This document shows positions 37,758-50,565 of a stretch of DNA of 64,000 nucleotides, piece by piece (the first letter of the stretch is position 1; each line of letters begins with the position of its first letter). Source of the DNA: Trichoplax adhaerens. Taxonomy: Eukaryota > Placozoa > Uniplacotomia > Trichoplacea > Trichoplacidae. The notes under the pieces were generated by a model, which ran no database searches, was not told where the DNA came from, and saw only the letters and a program-made list of their open reading frames with translations. The translations under genes were made by a program, and so were the position numbers. The stretch lies in NCBI RefSeq assembly GCF_000150275.1, contig NW_002060945.1:8205650-8269649 (forward strand), read 5' to 3'.

Positions 37758-39143
37758 AAATATTATTTCAGAGTTGATTGATATTGCTATGATTTATGGT
37801 AAGTCTCAACTTAATGTAAATTAGATGTCTGTTGATTATAGTTACTGAATTTTGGAGTAACAGGATCGATAAAGTATAATTTTACTTATGGAAGAGACTA
37901 TGCGTACGAGGCAATAGTTCTATTCTTACAATCTAACATAATAGTTTATTCTTCTCTGTCAAATCTTCAAGAGAGGGATACAGAATATTCAAATATTTAT
38001 TTAATATTTATGGAACTTCTTTTAGGCACTATAAATTATCTTTCAATAAATCTGACATGATCAAACACCTGTTGGGTATCTTTATGATAAGGTTTGTCGA
38101 TTCTATTAATACTATAATCAATAAGCGTTAGAATTTAAAAATCGTTTCAATGCCACCGGTACTAATGCGATAAAGGATAGATGGCAAGTTGTAAACTTGT
38201 GAACTCTATTATCAAATTAGCTCAACAACTGCAGTACTCAAATCAGCTCTTCAATACGGTCTTTGACATATCATAGAATACATTCATTTAACAAATCCTA
38301 AATACTAGCATAAAACTTTCTGAATGACTAACTAGCCAACTCGACTAGCTGAACTAACTCAACTCTGAGCTACTGTTACGCAGTCGCTTACGTACTGTAC
38401 TGTGCTAAAACTAGATATCAATGAGTTTAGTCATTTGACTTAATACGATATATTAAGACCGACTACATTTATATAGTCTGTACAAGTTAAGGTAGTGCAG
38501 AAGTACCGAAACCGCATAGTCCTAACAATGTATTATGTCGGACATGTTATTACATTATGCCAACTTTGATAATTATATAAATAGTACCGTACTTAATAAG
38601 CTACATTCGACGAAAACAATATTTATTTTTCAGTATAATTAGCCAATTTAATTGAAATCATACAGCATTGCCAATATAAACTATAGTAAAATCCCAAAAT
38701 TAACCTAATAAATGTACCCTATCATCGGCATAGTGGAAGTATATCATGAGTTCTTAGTTAATTTATAGCATCTATGAAGTAAAGCTGACTTAAAACCATT
38801 AATTGCAAATTACTAGGACCTATAGCTATCTAAAGTAAGAATTAATTTTTGCCTACCATTGCAATAAGCTATGTTACGTTCATATTGGAAATGAAATGTT
38901 TAAATTATACATCGACAGCTATTCTACAGAGCTTTGTACGAATATTTATTTATGGTATTTGGCAAGTATAGCTTGTTTGAGCAAAAAATTTTGTCAAAGA
39001 ATTTAGGTATAATAAAATCGTGAATATTATCATAAGCAGTATCAAAATGGTTAATTAAATAATACAATATAATAAACTACGTTTTTACTACTGATTTTAA
39101 TACACGTAGATTTCTTAGATAAATGATATGCGATATCTATAAT
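37758..39143. other. Spacer left of A3
   Basis: AT-rich sequence with no supported ORF, relic exon or repeat. It contains the 3' flank of A3. Confidence 0.4.
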
Positions 39144-42100
39144 TTAAATGTCGCTGTCATAAGTTTTCAGGACATCGTTAATTCTTGTTCTAAGTTTATT
39201 AATGATATCTATCTTTGCTACTGCAATATCGCTAGTTATAGAGAAATCATTTTCAAAAATTCGAATAATAAGCTCTTCATTTGCTTCTAAATGCTGAAAT
39301 ATCTGTTTTCGCATATCCTCATTAGCCTTCCTAATTGGTGTTGTATAAGCCTGTGCAATTTCAGACGCTTTGTTTTCGTTCGCTAATTCTGAAACAACAC
39401 TAGCTGCATTTCCTTTCATGACTTGTAAAATTGTCTTTCTTTGTCTGTCGATGCTTGCTGCTATTAAAACACCATCTATGATAGCTATACTAATCAAGGA
39501 AATAATAAGGCCAATGCCGCCTGTTACGCCACCGATTACTCCTCCAACAGCTGCAGTAGCAATGCCTTCAGCCATAGAGGCCCCAGCTACTGCAGCTGCA
39601 ATCCCACTGCCAACAGTACCAGTGATAATACCAGCTCCAGCGTAAAAGGATTGCCATGATTTTTTTCTTGTAGCCACAGTGAAATCCAACTGTGGTTTAA
39701 TTTCCTCAAATGATGAAATCATACTCAAGTCTGGTAAACTATCAATACTGGAAGTATCTAATTGTAATGAATTTTCTAAGTCCTCCATTGCCTGCAAAAT
39801 ATCACTGTACTGCGCCCTTAAAGATCGCTGTACATTATCATAAAATAGCCTAAGTTCGCCATTCTGTTTTTCCCACATCATTAATAACCGAATAAATCGA
39901 TCACAAAACAAACCCCGGGCAACTTTTTTAATATCGACGATTTTTTCTCGAATTGGAATATCCTCTAATTTCCAGGATGACATACCTTCTTTAAAATCTT
40001 CGGTTTTTAAGAACTGAAGCAAAGAAATACTTATGTGTGCAGTACCGTGATTGATAATTTTTTCAGGCTCGCTATGAAAATTTTGACTTGCCATGATGCT
40101 TTTAGCTTCGTTGTTCCTATACTTTAAAAGGTGTAGGTAACTTGATTTGCCATCATTGTGCATGAAAGAGCGTGTATCAAATAAACGGTATCGATTAGCC
40201 ATAACCCCTAATAATGAATGAAACCAGCTGCGTACGGTATGTGTATATGTAATAAACGAAAGAAAACCGAATGTTAAGGTATAATCTACTACATCAATTT
40301 TAATAAGCTACAAAATGTTAATGCTCAATTTACTACATTAATTTTAATACGATCCGTTTCGAAAGCAAGGTATATTTTGTAATGTACTCAATACTAATTT
40401 GAACTAAAATTAGCATCTTAGTGAATATGGTCAGTGATACAATTAAGAAACACAACACACCTGCTATAGTTTACTATGGCCCCCTTCAAGCTGTCTTCTA
40501 GTAGTTGGCCTAGAAGGGAGTAAACTGCTTTCAAATCATTTGATACAAAGTTAGCTTTAAGGTGACTGCGTGCATTCTCAGTTGATAAGGTAATTAGCTG
40601 AGAATCGCGAAAATTGGGCCAAATTAGCGCTAGCTTTTCTTTAATTTTATTTTTAACGGTACTCCTCTCAGCCTTTGGAATAGTATCCCATTTATTACAG
40701 ATAAAAATAGCTGATTCTGCAGAGAATCGCTTTAATTTTTCTTTCTCTAAATTTTGTTCTTCTGTTATAAGTCGCACCAGCTGTCGAGTAGAAAGTGGTT
40801 CATTATTTTAGAAAGAAAATTTAGACTATTTTTCGTATCTTATACGATTATTAAACACTTACTCGATCTTCTTGTATGCCGCCAGCATTTGCAGCATTAA
40901 TAATGTAAATAATTGAACATGCATTGGGCAAATAATTTACTATTTGTTTTGTTGCTAAACATGTTTCGCCAATTCCAGGGCTATCTACCAAAAAAATACC
41001 GTCCTAATTTCAATTTGAAAAGAATCTTACTTCAATTATTTTTGAAAACATTGGCTTGAATTTTGCATTCAATGTAATCTACTAACACCAACAATAGTCA
41101 GCTAAATCCATTTAATAAAGCAATTTTTGTTAAACAGCCAGATGGCAAAAATGTTTCGTCAATGAAAAAACTGATTTTTCTTATTTGCCTTACGATATTT
41201 CAGTTAATCGATTAATTCAATTCTATTCTACTAGCCGAACCTTCAAAAGTGGGAAATCGCTATAAATTTCAACCTTTCCGCATGTTAATTCTAAATCATC
41301 AGAATCACTGCGATCGATACAAATACCATCTACTGAGGTATTCGATAGGTTTTGTTCTTCTTCGTTCCAATTATCTTCAACTAAGTTAGAAGTTGAACTC
41401 CGCCATTTTACTACGAAATCAGTAAAGATGTTTTTGCTTGATACCGAATTCATGCTGCTTTTGATCTTTGCTGCAATATTAGAAATATTCTCGATAGGTA
41501 TCACTTGAGACTCCTCCAACTTTTTCTTACTTGAATCCCAAGTAAATTGCTTAAAAACAGAATCTCTAGAACTACGTAATTCACATATACATGTTGTTGT
41601 GTGCAAATGACCAACAGGTAGCACCGATTCGTTCAAGAGTAAATTAATAAAGCTACTTTTTCCAGCACTTACTTCTCCTAACATGATAACCAGGGAGAAA
41701 TATTGACTATTATTATAATAATACACAATTCTAAATCGTTATTGACTCTAAAAGCAATTCTATTAGCATAAAGATTATATTTCTCGAACCTGTAACTAAG
41801 ATTGGACATTCCATGTTGCGTAAATGTTTAATGCATTTTTGGATATTTTCTAAGTAATGTTGATCGAAAGCTTTGACTATATCAACAAGTTCTGGCTCTA
41901 ATTCTTGCAGGATAAACTGGTTTGCACTTTCCAATAAATCGATAATTCGCATCTTTGCTTCCCTAAATTTAGCCACTGCACCCTTGAACCTCTTGATGAG
42001 CTACAATTATTAGGGAAATTTGACATTAAAGTATAAGATGTTATTTGTAGTGCACTGTAAAGTGTCAGCTTAGGTTGTACATACTCAGTGGCAATAATAT

Positions 42101-42458
42101 CTTTCTTTAAATTATATAACATATAATTAATAATCTAGGCCTGAGATAGTTTAAGAATATCTTTCTTTCCAATCAACTACAGATCGTAAACGAATATCTT
42201 CTAGCTGTAATGAAGACCAAATGTAATTGTGCAATAAAATTAAAAAGTGCAACCGGCTAAAAAAATATTTATAGCACTTACAGAATTGCTCTTATAATTT
42301 TGGATAGTTTCATTCCTTAGCATTAAACCTAATCGTTCTTTAAAATCGCCCAAAGTTTTTAATCCCTCCATACTGATAGCATACTTCTTACAGACCTTTT
42401 TAGCATCTTTGAAGCTGCATATTTCATCAATCTCGCATTGAGTTATGAGATTCTCCAT
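39144..42458 (-). CDS. A3: dynamin-superfamily GTPase with glycine-rich hydrophobic segment (intact)
   Basis: Exons 42458-42282, 42000-41790, 41677-41241, 41003-40863, 40780-40461 and 40227-39144 join in phase to 789 aa, one residue longer than A1. G1 GEVSAGKSS, a G2 region with LHTTTC, G3 DSPGIGE and G4 NKWD are present. The last exon carries WKLEDIPIREK, DRFIRLL and a long Gly/Ala-rich hydrophobic segment (from about GAGIITGTVGSG through GGVTGGIGLIISLIS) before a short helical tail. The acidic linker between G2 and G3 is the most divergent part. All splice sites are GT-AG and all introns are short (82-281 bp). The neighbour upstream on the other strand is a dead B copy, so this gene may have lost its divergent partner. 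Confidence 0.85.
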
Positions 42459-44927
42459 TTCTTATTGTTATTATTCGTCAGCAACAGTAGTTCCAATAAT
42501 TTTCAGTAGAATATCCTATATACCAAACTACAGATTCCTAGAATTGAATCCTTAATTAGAAATTTGAAAGGAAGACATTAATTTTCATATTTGCTTCAAA
42601 ATTTTTCTATAACTATGCAAAAGAGTATACGCGTATGTAAAATGTATTAGTTTTGTAGGAAACTTTTATTACGTTAAGGAAAATAGCTGTCATTTAAAGA
42701 TTTAAAAATATGCAGTATACCACACTGGCATCAAGTTTATTTGCCAGGATAGAATGATGATTTTTGACTTGATTTTTCGCAGCATACTGCAGTGATTAAC
42801 GTGGAGGGCTAGGGTATGCTTTTAAGAATTGTAGAAATTTCGTAAACGAGAGAATATATCATAAAGATAGGACAATAAACTACAGTATAAACTCAACTTA
42901 GTTTTAAACATAATACGATTTTTTAATTTATAAAACTCAGGAAATTTGTCTCGGCGAATTTAATTGGCTAAACGTTTCAATAATAGTAATGCTCGATTTT
43001 ATTTCGGTTTCTCATTAAGCAAAAATGTCCCTACTTAACTTAAATTACTTAGTAACTTTTGTGAATTTATATAAGTGGATAATATTTTGGTCTTTGATGG
43101 ATATTGATTCATTTACGGCAAATAAAACATAATATTATTTTAGTTTTAAACTAATAGATGCTGAGATCATCCAGAGAGTTTACATTTTACAAATTCTAGC
43201 ATGTCAAAATCTTTCATAAATTGCATATTTCAGCCGTTTGGATTGACTGATACTAATAGAAAATAGTTATACAAGTTAAGTAAACCCTTCTGCGAGCAAG
43301 TGACTAACTGGCAAAATATCTTCATCATAATTGACAACCACATTCTGGTGTATAACTATACAATAATTAAAATGCTATAGTAATTCTGTACATACTCGTA
43401 TATTTTATAGCCGTGCATTAATATAAAAAAGTTCATACTGAGAATTTTTACTCTTACTGCTATGGGTTGACAAACTGAGAACTATCGGGTTGCTAGTGAT
43501 AGCTGATTCGACAACCTAACGTAATAACTACGATTAATATTTTAAACAAAATAAATTTTACGGCTTGCAAACTGTTTCCAGGAATAGATCTAAAATAGTA
43601 GATTAAATAGCGTACGGCATTTAAATTTCTTTTCCTTCCTAATTACTGACAAAAGTTTAAGTAGTTTAGACGCGTATCAGCAGCAGGTTGAAGAAAGTAG
43701 ACTAGGTGAACATGGATCGTTTGCCTACACTATTTAGTATATCAATTGATCCGTTAGCTAATTGAATGATTTTGATATTGCATTTCAATGCTAATAAAGT
43801 TAATTAATTACTTTAGGTCTAAGCTTACTGATAAAACACCATACCCTTCCAAAGAAATGCTTGCAGTATCTTGATAGCCAATTTTATAAGTATTCGGATA
43901 TCTGATGTTTCAAATGCATTAAACTAATCCTGTTATCGTATTAATGTTGCTGCTGTAGTAGAATGATCGCGATCTACTTTATTAATTTGATCTGGAACGG
44001 AAGTACGTTGCGATTCAATATGAAGATCAATCAATATGATGAATCATGTCAAGCATAGACATTATTAATTTACGTCAAACCCTGTTGACGTTACGCTGGC
44101 ATGATGATTGATTAAGCTTAGGCGACAAAACAAAGTTCATTACAACCCCAGGCGACTAAAAGTTTTATTGTCTTTAGAATAACTGAAACTGTATGGTCCT
44201 CCCATGTAATCGCGCTATGATAAATCAAATATCTTGCTGTTCTAATGTTCGTATCGCGTTGATGGAGGCGTGCAGCATTGGATAATAATTTCTTTTACCT
44301 AATTAGGCATTATTTTCTTCGATCATAGCGCCATAACAAATGATGTTGCTAATTAAACAATTGCTATATTGTTTTTTGATTTCATTTATAGTAGTCCTAC
44401 TAGTTTCATCTAGGAGCATCACTTCTTAATTACGCGATTTTACAGAGTACAATGTTATGTATATAGATGACTATGATAATCACCCTAAATAACATGAAAA
44501 CTGTTGTTGGTTGTAGCAGAATGAATTCTGCAGTAATTGCTATTCTCGATCCTTCGGAATCATAATATCAGATTAGAATATGTTGTGTAGGCGAAGTCTC
44601 TGAACTCGCGCTATAAGCAGTTTTTCGATTTCTAAAGTAATCAAAGGATAACACTAGCCAAAAAGATCTCTTTCTGAGTTTATTAAGAGAGTAGAGGTCT
44701 AGGGGGATTTCAAGATGCTGTAACCACAATAACTTGAAATAGTATTATGCTTGCAACGCGATGAAAATTGATAGACCAAGTTCGCTACATTTGAATTTGC
44801 CTAGAATAAGTATGAGGCCGAAATAACGGGTTAACTTCAATCAAAGCTAACAGTCTAGCTGGGATATTGAGTATTAATTTTAGTTAGTTGCAATGAATTT
44901 TGAACATAGTATATGATGGAGCATTTT

Positions 44928-44953
44928 AGATAGAGGAGAGATCTCCTCTATCT
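44928..44953. repeat. Perfect 12-bp inverted repeat, 2-nt loop
   Basis: AGATAGAGGAGA and TCTCCTCTATCT are separated by GA. It is purine-rich on one arm and GC-richer than its surroundings, and may be the centre of a degenerate foldback element. Confidence 0.7.
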
Positions 44954-45429
44954 CAATTTATAAAGGCTACTGTAGATTCTAACAAACTAAGCGCTCTTTA
45001 AAATGTCCAAAGGCAGTGCACATATTAAGATTGAATATCAGCATGATTTTTTAAATGGATGGTAACATGTTAAGGTAGAATGTGAACTTTAAATATGTTT
45101 TACCGTGGTAATCAAGATATAACGCGACGTAGCAATAATAAGGTATAACGCAGTTTTAAGTTATATCAAGTTTGTCAGCTAGATTCTAAAATATTAGATG
45201 TAACTGTTGTGACTGCGATATAAATTTAAAGATGGCTTTGGTAAAAAAACTAATTAATTTAACAATGTGACATTGTAATGTGTATTACTTCCAACCCTAC
45301 AGTATCTAGTTACACAAGGAGATTTAGTTTTCTACGTAGCGGTGGTTAAAAATAATTTATTACTTGAAATATTTCGTTGAATTTTACAGTAGTAGAACTA
45401 AAGATAATGCAAATACGCACATAATTAGC

Positions 45430-45760
45430 TCAAAGCTATCGGCCCCTCTCCCACTCTAAGGAGTGGGCATTTTAGACCTTTCTAGGAAGGATTATTGATA
45501 AACATATTTACCCAATCCCTATTTCAGTCTATTCAAGTAATATCTTATTTTAACTTCCAATACTACTCCTTATTCTAATTAACACTTAATATGGCTCTTG
45601 CAAGTGCGAGACCCCAAGCTACGTATGATTGCCATCCCTCACTTTGGGTCAATCATATGTCAAGTACTGAGACGTGCAACACTTAATAAGGGTGCCTCTA
45701 GCACCGCTAATCTACTATCTTATTTACGCGGGGGCTCAGCTTAATCTAGTTTTCCTACTG
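45430..45760. other. GC-richer patch with hairpins, unidentified
   Basis: Contains CCCACTC-TAAG-GAGTGGG at about 45439-45456, a longer inverted repeat TATGATTG...CAATCATA (about 45626-45659), GCGAGACCCC and ACGCGGGGGC. The composition differs sharply from its neighbours. No tRNA fold or ORF could be supported; it may be an old mobile element. Confidence 0.4.
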
Positions 45761-45876
45761 ATATTTAGCAGGAACTCGAAGCTTTGACATGCTATCTTGA
45801 AATACTTCATCACTGTACAGTACATACAGACTTTAATTAATGTATGAAATCAGCTAATTTTTAATCATAACCCTAG

Positions 45877-46051
45877 CTGAGTCACTCCTGGCCGAACTAG
45901 AAGTTACTGAGGACATCAGTGAAGTTTACGATACTGCAGATCGATTAAAATTAGACGTCGATGCAGATAATATCTCATCCTTAAAGGTTCAGATTATGCA
46001 GACTATCCTTAAACTACTGACTATTGATAGCCAAATTACATATCAAGATAT
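45877..46051 (+). pseudogene. B relic: isolated exon 2 with a destroyed donor
   Basis: After a good acceptor (CCCTAG) the frame reads ESLLAELE...DISEVYDTADRLKLDVDADNI...KLLTIDSQITYQD, clearly exon 2 of family B with no stop codon. The donor, GTAAGT after CAAGAT in B1, is ATAGAT here. Sequence after it resembles the start of B2 intron 2, but no later exon was found before ψA4. A B-type 5' flank lies 1.5-2 kb upstream. Confidence 0.7.
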
Positions 46052-46899
46052 AGATAATTACTGCCTGATTAATTGTCTTTTACAGTATTTTGTAACGATC
46101 ATTAATAATTAATAATTTCATCAATTAATAAATCAATAACATAAGATAATCGCGTCTTAGTACCACTTTATTTTCATTTAAATCGATCATTGCTAGTAGA
46201 TCATATTCAATTATGTTGCATAATGTTATCGTATAAGTGATGCATTCTGTTAAGATAAAATTTAACATGTTATAATGTATATCCAATATGCTAATCCTGT
46301 ATAGTACATTACTTTTGATATAGCATGCCGTGTGTAAAGAGTTCGATAGAGTAATCTCAATGTAACATTAATGAATGCATGAAATCAACACCGATACTAT
46401 CCTGTATGGCCGTTTATGAAAATTGAGTAAATTATCAATAAAGTGACCAGTAGTTAGCTTCTAACGATAAATAAAACATCAAATATTTACGTGGTAAACA
46501 CTGAGCTTATATTTTATATAATACGATCAATCACGCAAAACTAAACCTATACAAGAAATGATCTTAAACAAAGAAATAGTCACCTTAATATTATCATTCT
46601 GACACTAATCCGACTGCCCAAAGTATAATTATAATTTACGGAAATCGGAGTATAGTTTTACAGAAATTCCACTCAATAATTACCTTAGTATTTAAAAGAA
46701 GTTTCTTTCGATACTACCGCAAATATCTATCTTATCACTAGTGTAGATTTCAAAGAAGTAGATCGCTCTAGATAAATGGTATACTTAATTCTATATTTCG
46801 TCGTTATAACTTTTTAATAGCAGTTTGGTTTGTAAGAGTGTAATCATATCGAGAAACTCGATCAGTGAGAACTTCGTTTGCCTCTAAATGATGACCCAT
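46052..46899. other. Spacer between the B relic and ψA4
   Basis: Remnant of B intron 2 near 46140-46180, then unassigned AT-rich DNA. 46800-46899 still resembles the end of an A last exon (minus strand) but is too decayed to read. Confidence 0.4.
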
Positions 46900-48208
46900 C
46901 TATCTTTGCATTTTCTCAATGGACTGCCGAATTGGCATGATATATCCTCCACAATTTTTCATAGCTATACCTTCATTGGCTAATTCTAAAATAATTTTAG
47001 GAGCATTTTTTACCAATGAAAGAAAAATCCGATTTCTCTGCCCAGTAAAATTTGTTGACAGTAGTGTACCTGTTGCTGCAACTAAGCCAACTAAGGAAAT
47101 AACAAATCCGATGCCAGCTATTATAGTACCATCAATTATTCCTCCAGTAACAAGGGCATGAGCTCCTTCAGCTATAGAACTCTCAGTTAGAGCAAATGCA
47201 ATACCACCGGTAACAGTTCTCGCCACAACATTAAACCAAAAAGCAATCTTTAGAATAATGTAGTTCACATATACATGTGGTTATATACAAATGAACAACC
47301 GGCAGCACTAATTCGTTTAAGATTAAATTAACGATGCTAATTTTTCCAGAACTTATTTCTCCTAAGACGTACAGAAGAAAATATTAACTGTTACTACATC
47401 TACAAAAGAATCTAATTAGAGACAAGCATGTAAATGCACAGGATGCGTTTCAATGGTTATTAGCTTAATAATTCAGTATTAAGTATATTTTTTGCACCTG
47501 CCACTAGGATTTGATATTCCATATTGCATAAATATTGAATATGCTCTTTGATACTTTCTAAATACTGTTCATCGAAACGTTCGACTATGTCAATAAGTTC
47601 TGGTTCTAATTTTTGAAGGACAAGCTGACTTGTCCTTTCTAACAATCTAATTGTTTCTAATTTTACTTTCTCAAATTTAGCAATAACTTCTTTGATTCCT
47701 TAAGCAAGCTATAGTCGTTAGGGAAATCAGATATTACAGCATAATTTGACGAGCGTATTGCACAATGCATGTTAAATCAATTTATATAAACTTTGGTAAA
47801 AATAAAATTTTTCTTTAACTATTAAAATTACAGATTATTTAAAGAGATGTTGGTAATTAATTAATAAGTAGAGATGATTTACATCAATTTATATCGTCAT
47901 AAATAATTTCAGCTCCTATTTTTATACACTTTCAAATAAAACTTTACTATTTACTTCAATAAATTTACGTAATTCTAGAATCAAATATTAACAAGAGTAA
48001 AAGATTGGAAAGAATTTTTATAGCACTTGCAGAAGAATGTTTATAATTTGTAATTGTATGATCCCTTAGAAGCAAACTAATACGTTCTTTAAAATCGTCC
48101 ACGGATTTTAATCCCTTTGTATTGATGTTGTACTTCCTACTATTAGCCATAGCAGCTTTGAAGTCATTTATTTTTAAAGATCTCATCATGAGTTTTGATA
48201 CCAGCCAT
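46900..48208 (-). pseudogene. ψA4: family A GTPase with internal deletion fusing exons 3 and 6
   Basis: Exon 1 (ATG 48208) carries a 1-nt frameshift after about 14 codons and its donor is GC instead of GT. Exon 2 (47708-47498) keeps its splice sites and the LEPELIDIV...YQILVAGA end but has a TAA as its third codon. Exon 3 starts at 47361 with GEISSGKIS, where the Mg-binding Ser of the P-loop is Ile. It breaks near 47235, joined out of frame to the glycine-rich part of exon 6 (TVTGGIAFALTES...). The G3 and G4 exons and half of exon 6 are deleted. It sits divergent to B3 and the 49.9-kb B relic, as A1 does to B1. Confidence 0.75.
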
Positions 48209-49879
48209 TTTAGTTGTTAAAGGTAGTTCTAATAATCAGAAGCTTGCCAGTTTCTTCTATTATGCCAAAAATATAAATTTTAAAAACTGAACGCCTTAAA
48301 TTAACGTCTTGAATCATGCACCTTTTTTAAGATTTAGATATATATCAGCGTGTAGAATATTTATTAAAATACAGAATTGATAGCTTTCGAAGTCATTTCT
48401 AGTAATACTCTGAGGTAGTTAAAGTAGTGCACTCGCTTAGGAATTGGAGGAAAATTAGTTTTCTATTACACATATCAATCTAAATGCCATATTGTAAAGG
48501 TTTAAAATTTCTCGCTTATAAATCCTATGCAGATATATCTTTATATGAATAGGAAAAGCAGAGCAAAATTATAATCGGTTGGTATAGTACATGTATTCCG
48601 ATAAAGAGGTAGAAACAATGTTTTAATTTTGCAATTGTTTTCCTCAAAATCACGACAGATTTACAAACCGAAACTTTAATCCTGTATTGAAGATAAAATG
48701 TTATTCTGACAAAGTCCCACAAAACTCCAAATCTCTAGCTGGTTAAGAACTTGCCCCGTTCGTCTTACCATATATTTATTTAAGATTTATGTAGCCATTT
48801 GTGGCTTACACTAAAAATCATACATGGTAATATTTTTATCATCTTATGGTACCCTTATCTTTAAGAGTCTAATATCATAAATTACCGTAGACAACCAGCG
48901 GAAACTTGTAATAAATTGAGTATCATACATTAGTGTCTGTAATTACCTTAAATTACGTAGTAACCTTTGAAGTTTAATATATCTGAACTACGTTTCCTTT
49001 ATTGAAGTGCGTAATACAAGTGTATTTATATGATTCATTTACGATAAAATAAATCACTTAATGATATCTAGAATTTCAAAACTATAACTACTAGTAGAGT
49101 TTACGTTGTTCAAAAGTACACCAGCAGAAGGTTGAAATAGTAAGCGACGCATCACGTTCATACTGTACGGTATATACGTAGTAGACATGTCGGTTAGTAA
49201 GCTAAATAATAAGTTTTAAACAGTATTTCAAATCTAGCAAAATTAATATAATTGTATTAAAGTATTTCGATGATTACAATGTATCAAACCAGCACAACGA
49301 GAGATATGTAACATCCGGATCTTAACGATTTAAGATTATCAACCTAAATAGTCAATTTTGTGTCTTCATACGCGAATTACTAATATTTGAAGTGCATTCA
49401 ACTGATCCCGTTGCATTAAAATTATGCAATGAAATAAAATTCTTTCTATTAGCTCTATCTAGAACAATAGCACATGGTGACTAATTTGAAGATCAATATA
49501 AAGGCGTCATGCCGAGGATTGTCGAGCAAATTGTTTCCGATCTATTGGCGTTATATGCGTCTGATAATCAATTCAACCTAGAAGACGAGACGCTTTCAAT
49601 AACTGCCTTAGGCAATGAAATTTTAGTGGATCTTTAGCCAAATTGAATTTGGTAGTCCTTCCACAAGGTAATGCTACAATAAAAAAAATTGATTTTACTA
49701 TTTTAGCACGTTTATTTACCATGGATGGAAACTTACAGTCAAGAGTGATTAAAAGATCACTTCATTTATTAATTCAATTAAACTATCATTCTCATTTAAT
49801 TAATAATCGTACCATACCTTTAAATTTGTTATGAATGATGAAATATCCTAATTTACCTTAATCCAGCCTTAACACGAGC
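48209..49879. other. Divergent spacer right of ψA4
   Basis: A B-type 5' flank is recognisable at about 49280-49630 (ACAACGAGAGATATG, then CTGCCTTAGGCAATGAAA). The ORFs at 48525-48722 and 49643-49834 show no family resemblance. Otherwise nothing was seen. Confidence 0.4.
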
Positions 49880-50060
49880 CACTCTTTACTACGATGGTAG
49901 CAATTACATGGGAAACGACTAGGGATGCTGATGAAATTATCGTTATCACCGATCTATTCACTTTGAGCATCGATGGAGACGATAATTGCCCTTGGGCAAT
50001 ATTTATTCTATTTGCTGTCATAATGATATACATCATACAGTGTACGACACTTGCAGATAC
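49880..50060 (+). pseudogene. B relic: decayed exon 2
   Basis: GATGAAATTATCGTTATCAC and the following CATCGATGGAGACGA match B1 exon 2 (GACGAAATTTTCGATATCGC... CATCGATGATAG) at most positions. A short insertion precedes the match, and the acceptor and donor are not recognisable. The open frame here (49894-50115) is a leftover of the exon, not a gene. Confidence 0.5.
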
Positions 50061-50565
50061 GGTAACTTATCATATAGCGTATTTTTCTATTTCGCATTGC
50101 ATTCGCCAATTCTAAACTTAACTGTATTATACTAAAGAGTACAATCATTTGCGAATATCAAACCATCTCGACACGCATTATAGTTAATCCTGCTGTAGTG
50201 TTACTTAGTAAATTAGTTCCATTCCAAAAGGCTTCATAATACCGCTGATTTCAACCCCTAACTTGTTGCACGTATTGTAAAAATACGAAAGCTCAAAAAA
50301 TAGAAATGGCAATTCTATTCACTTAAAATGTTAATTTCATTTAACAATAGCGCGGTAATAAGTAAAGTATCATGTGGTGATCACATTTATTTTCGATACT
50401 ATTTATGGCCTTCTCGATAAGAAATCATTAGTATTCATCTTATTATTATTGTTTTCTATATATTGGTTATATTCATTAAAATTAAATTAGTCCAACTTAA
50501 ATGTATGCATAGGGACGGAAGTATCCAGAAAATTGCTATCAAAAGTATTAATATTGGTTGCTAAA

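Larger units (their letters stand above)
42459..45876. other. Spacer between A3 and a B relic
   Basis: A B-type 5' flank is visible at about 43840-44360 (CTTAGGCGACAAA near 44117, ACACCATACCCTTCC near 43838). A 12-bp-arm hairpin lies at 44928-44953, and a GC-richer patch with hairpins at about 45430-45760. No ORF of note. Confidence 0.45.

Noticed and set aside
45560-45740. Possible tRNA or SINE in the GC-richer patch
   Set aside because: No cloverleaf, no B-box-like GGTTCRANNCC sequence could be found.
49643-49834. 63-codon plus-strand ORF before the exon-2 relic
   Set aside because: No similarity to the B first exon and no usable splice sites; probably chance.
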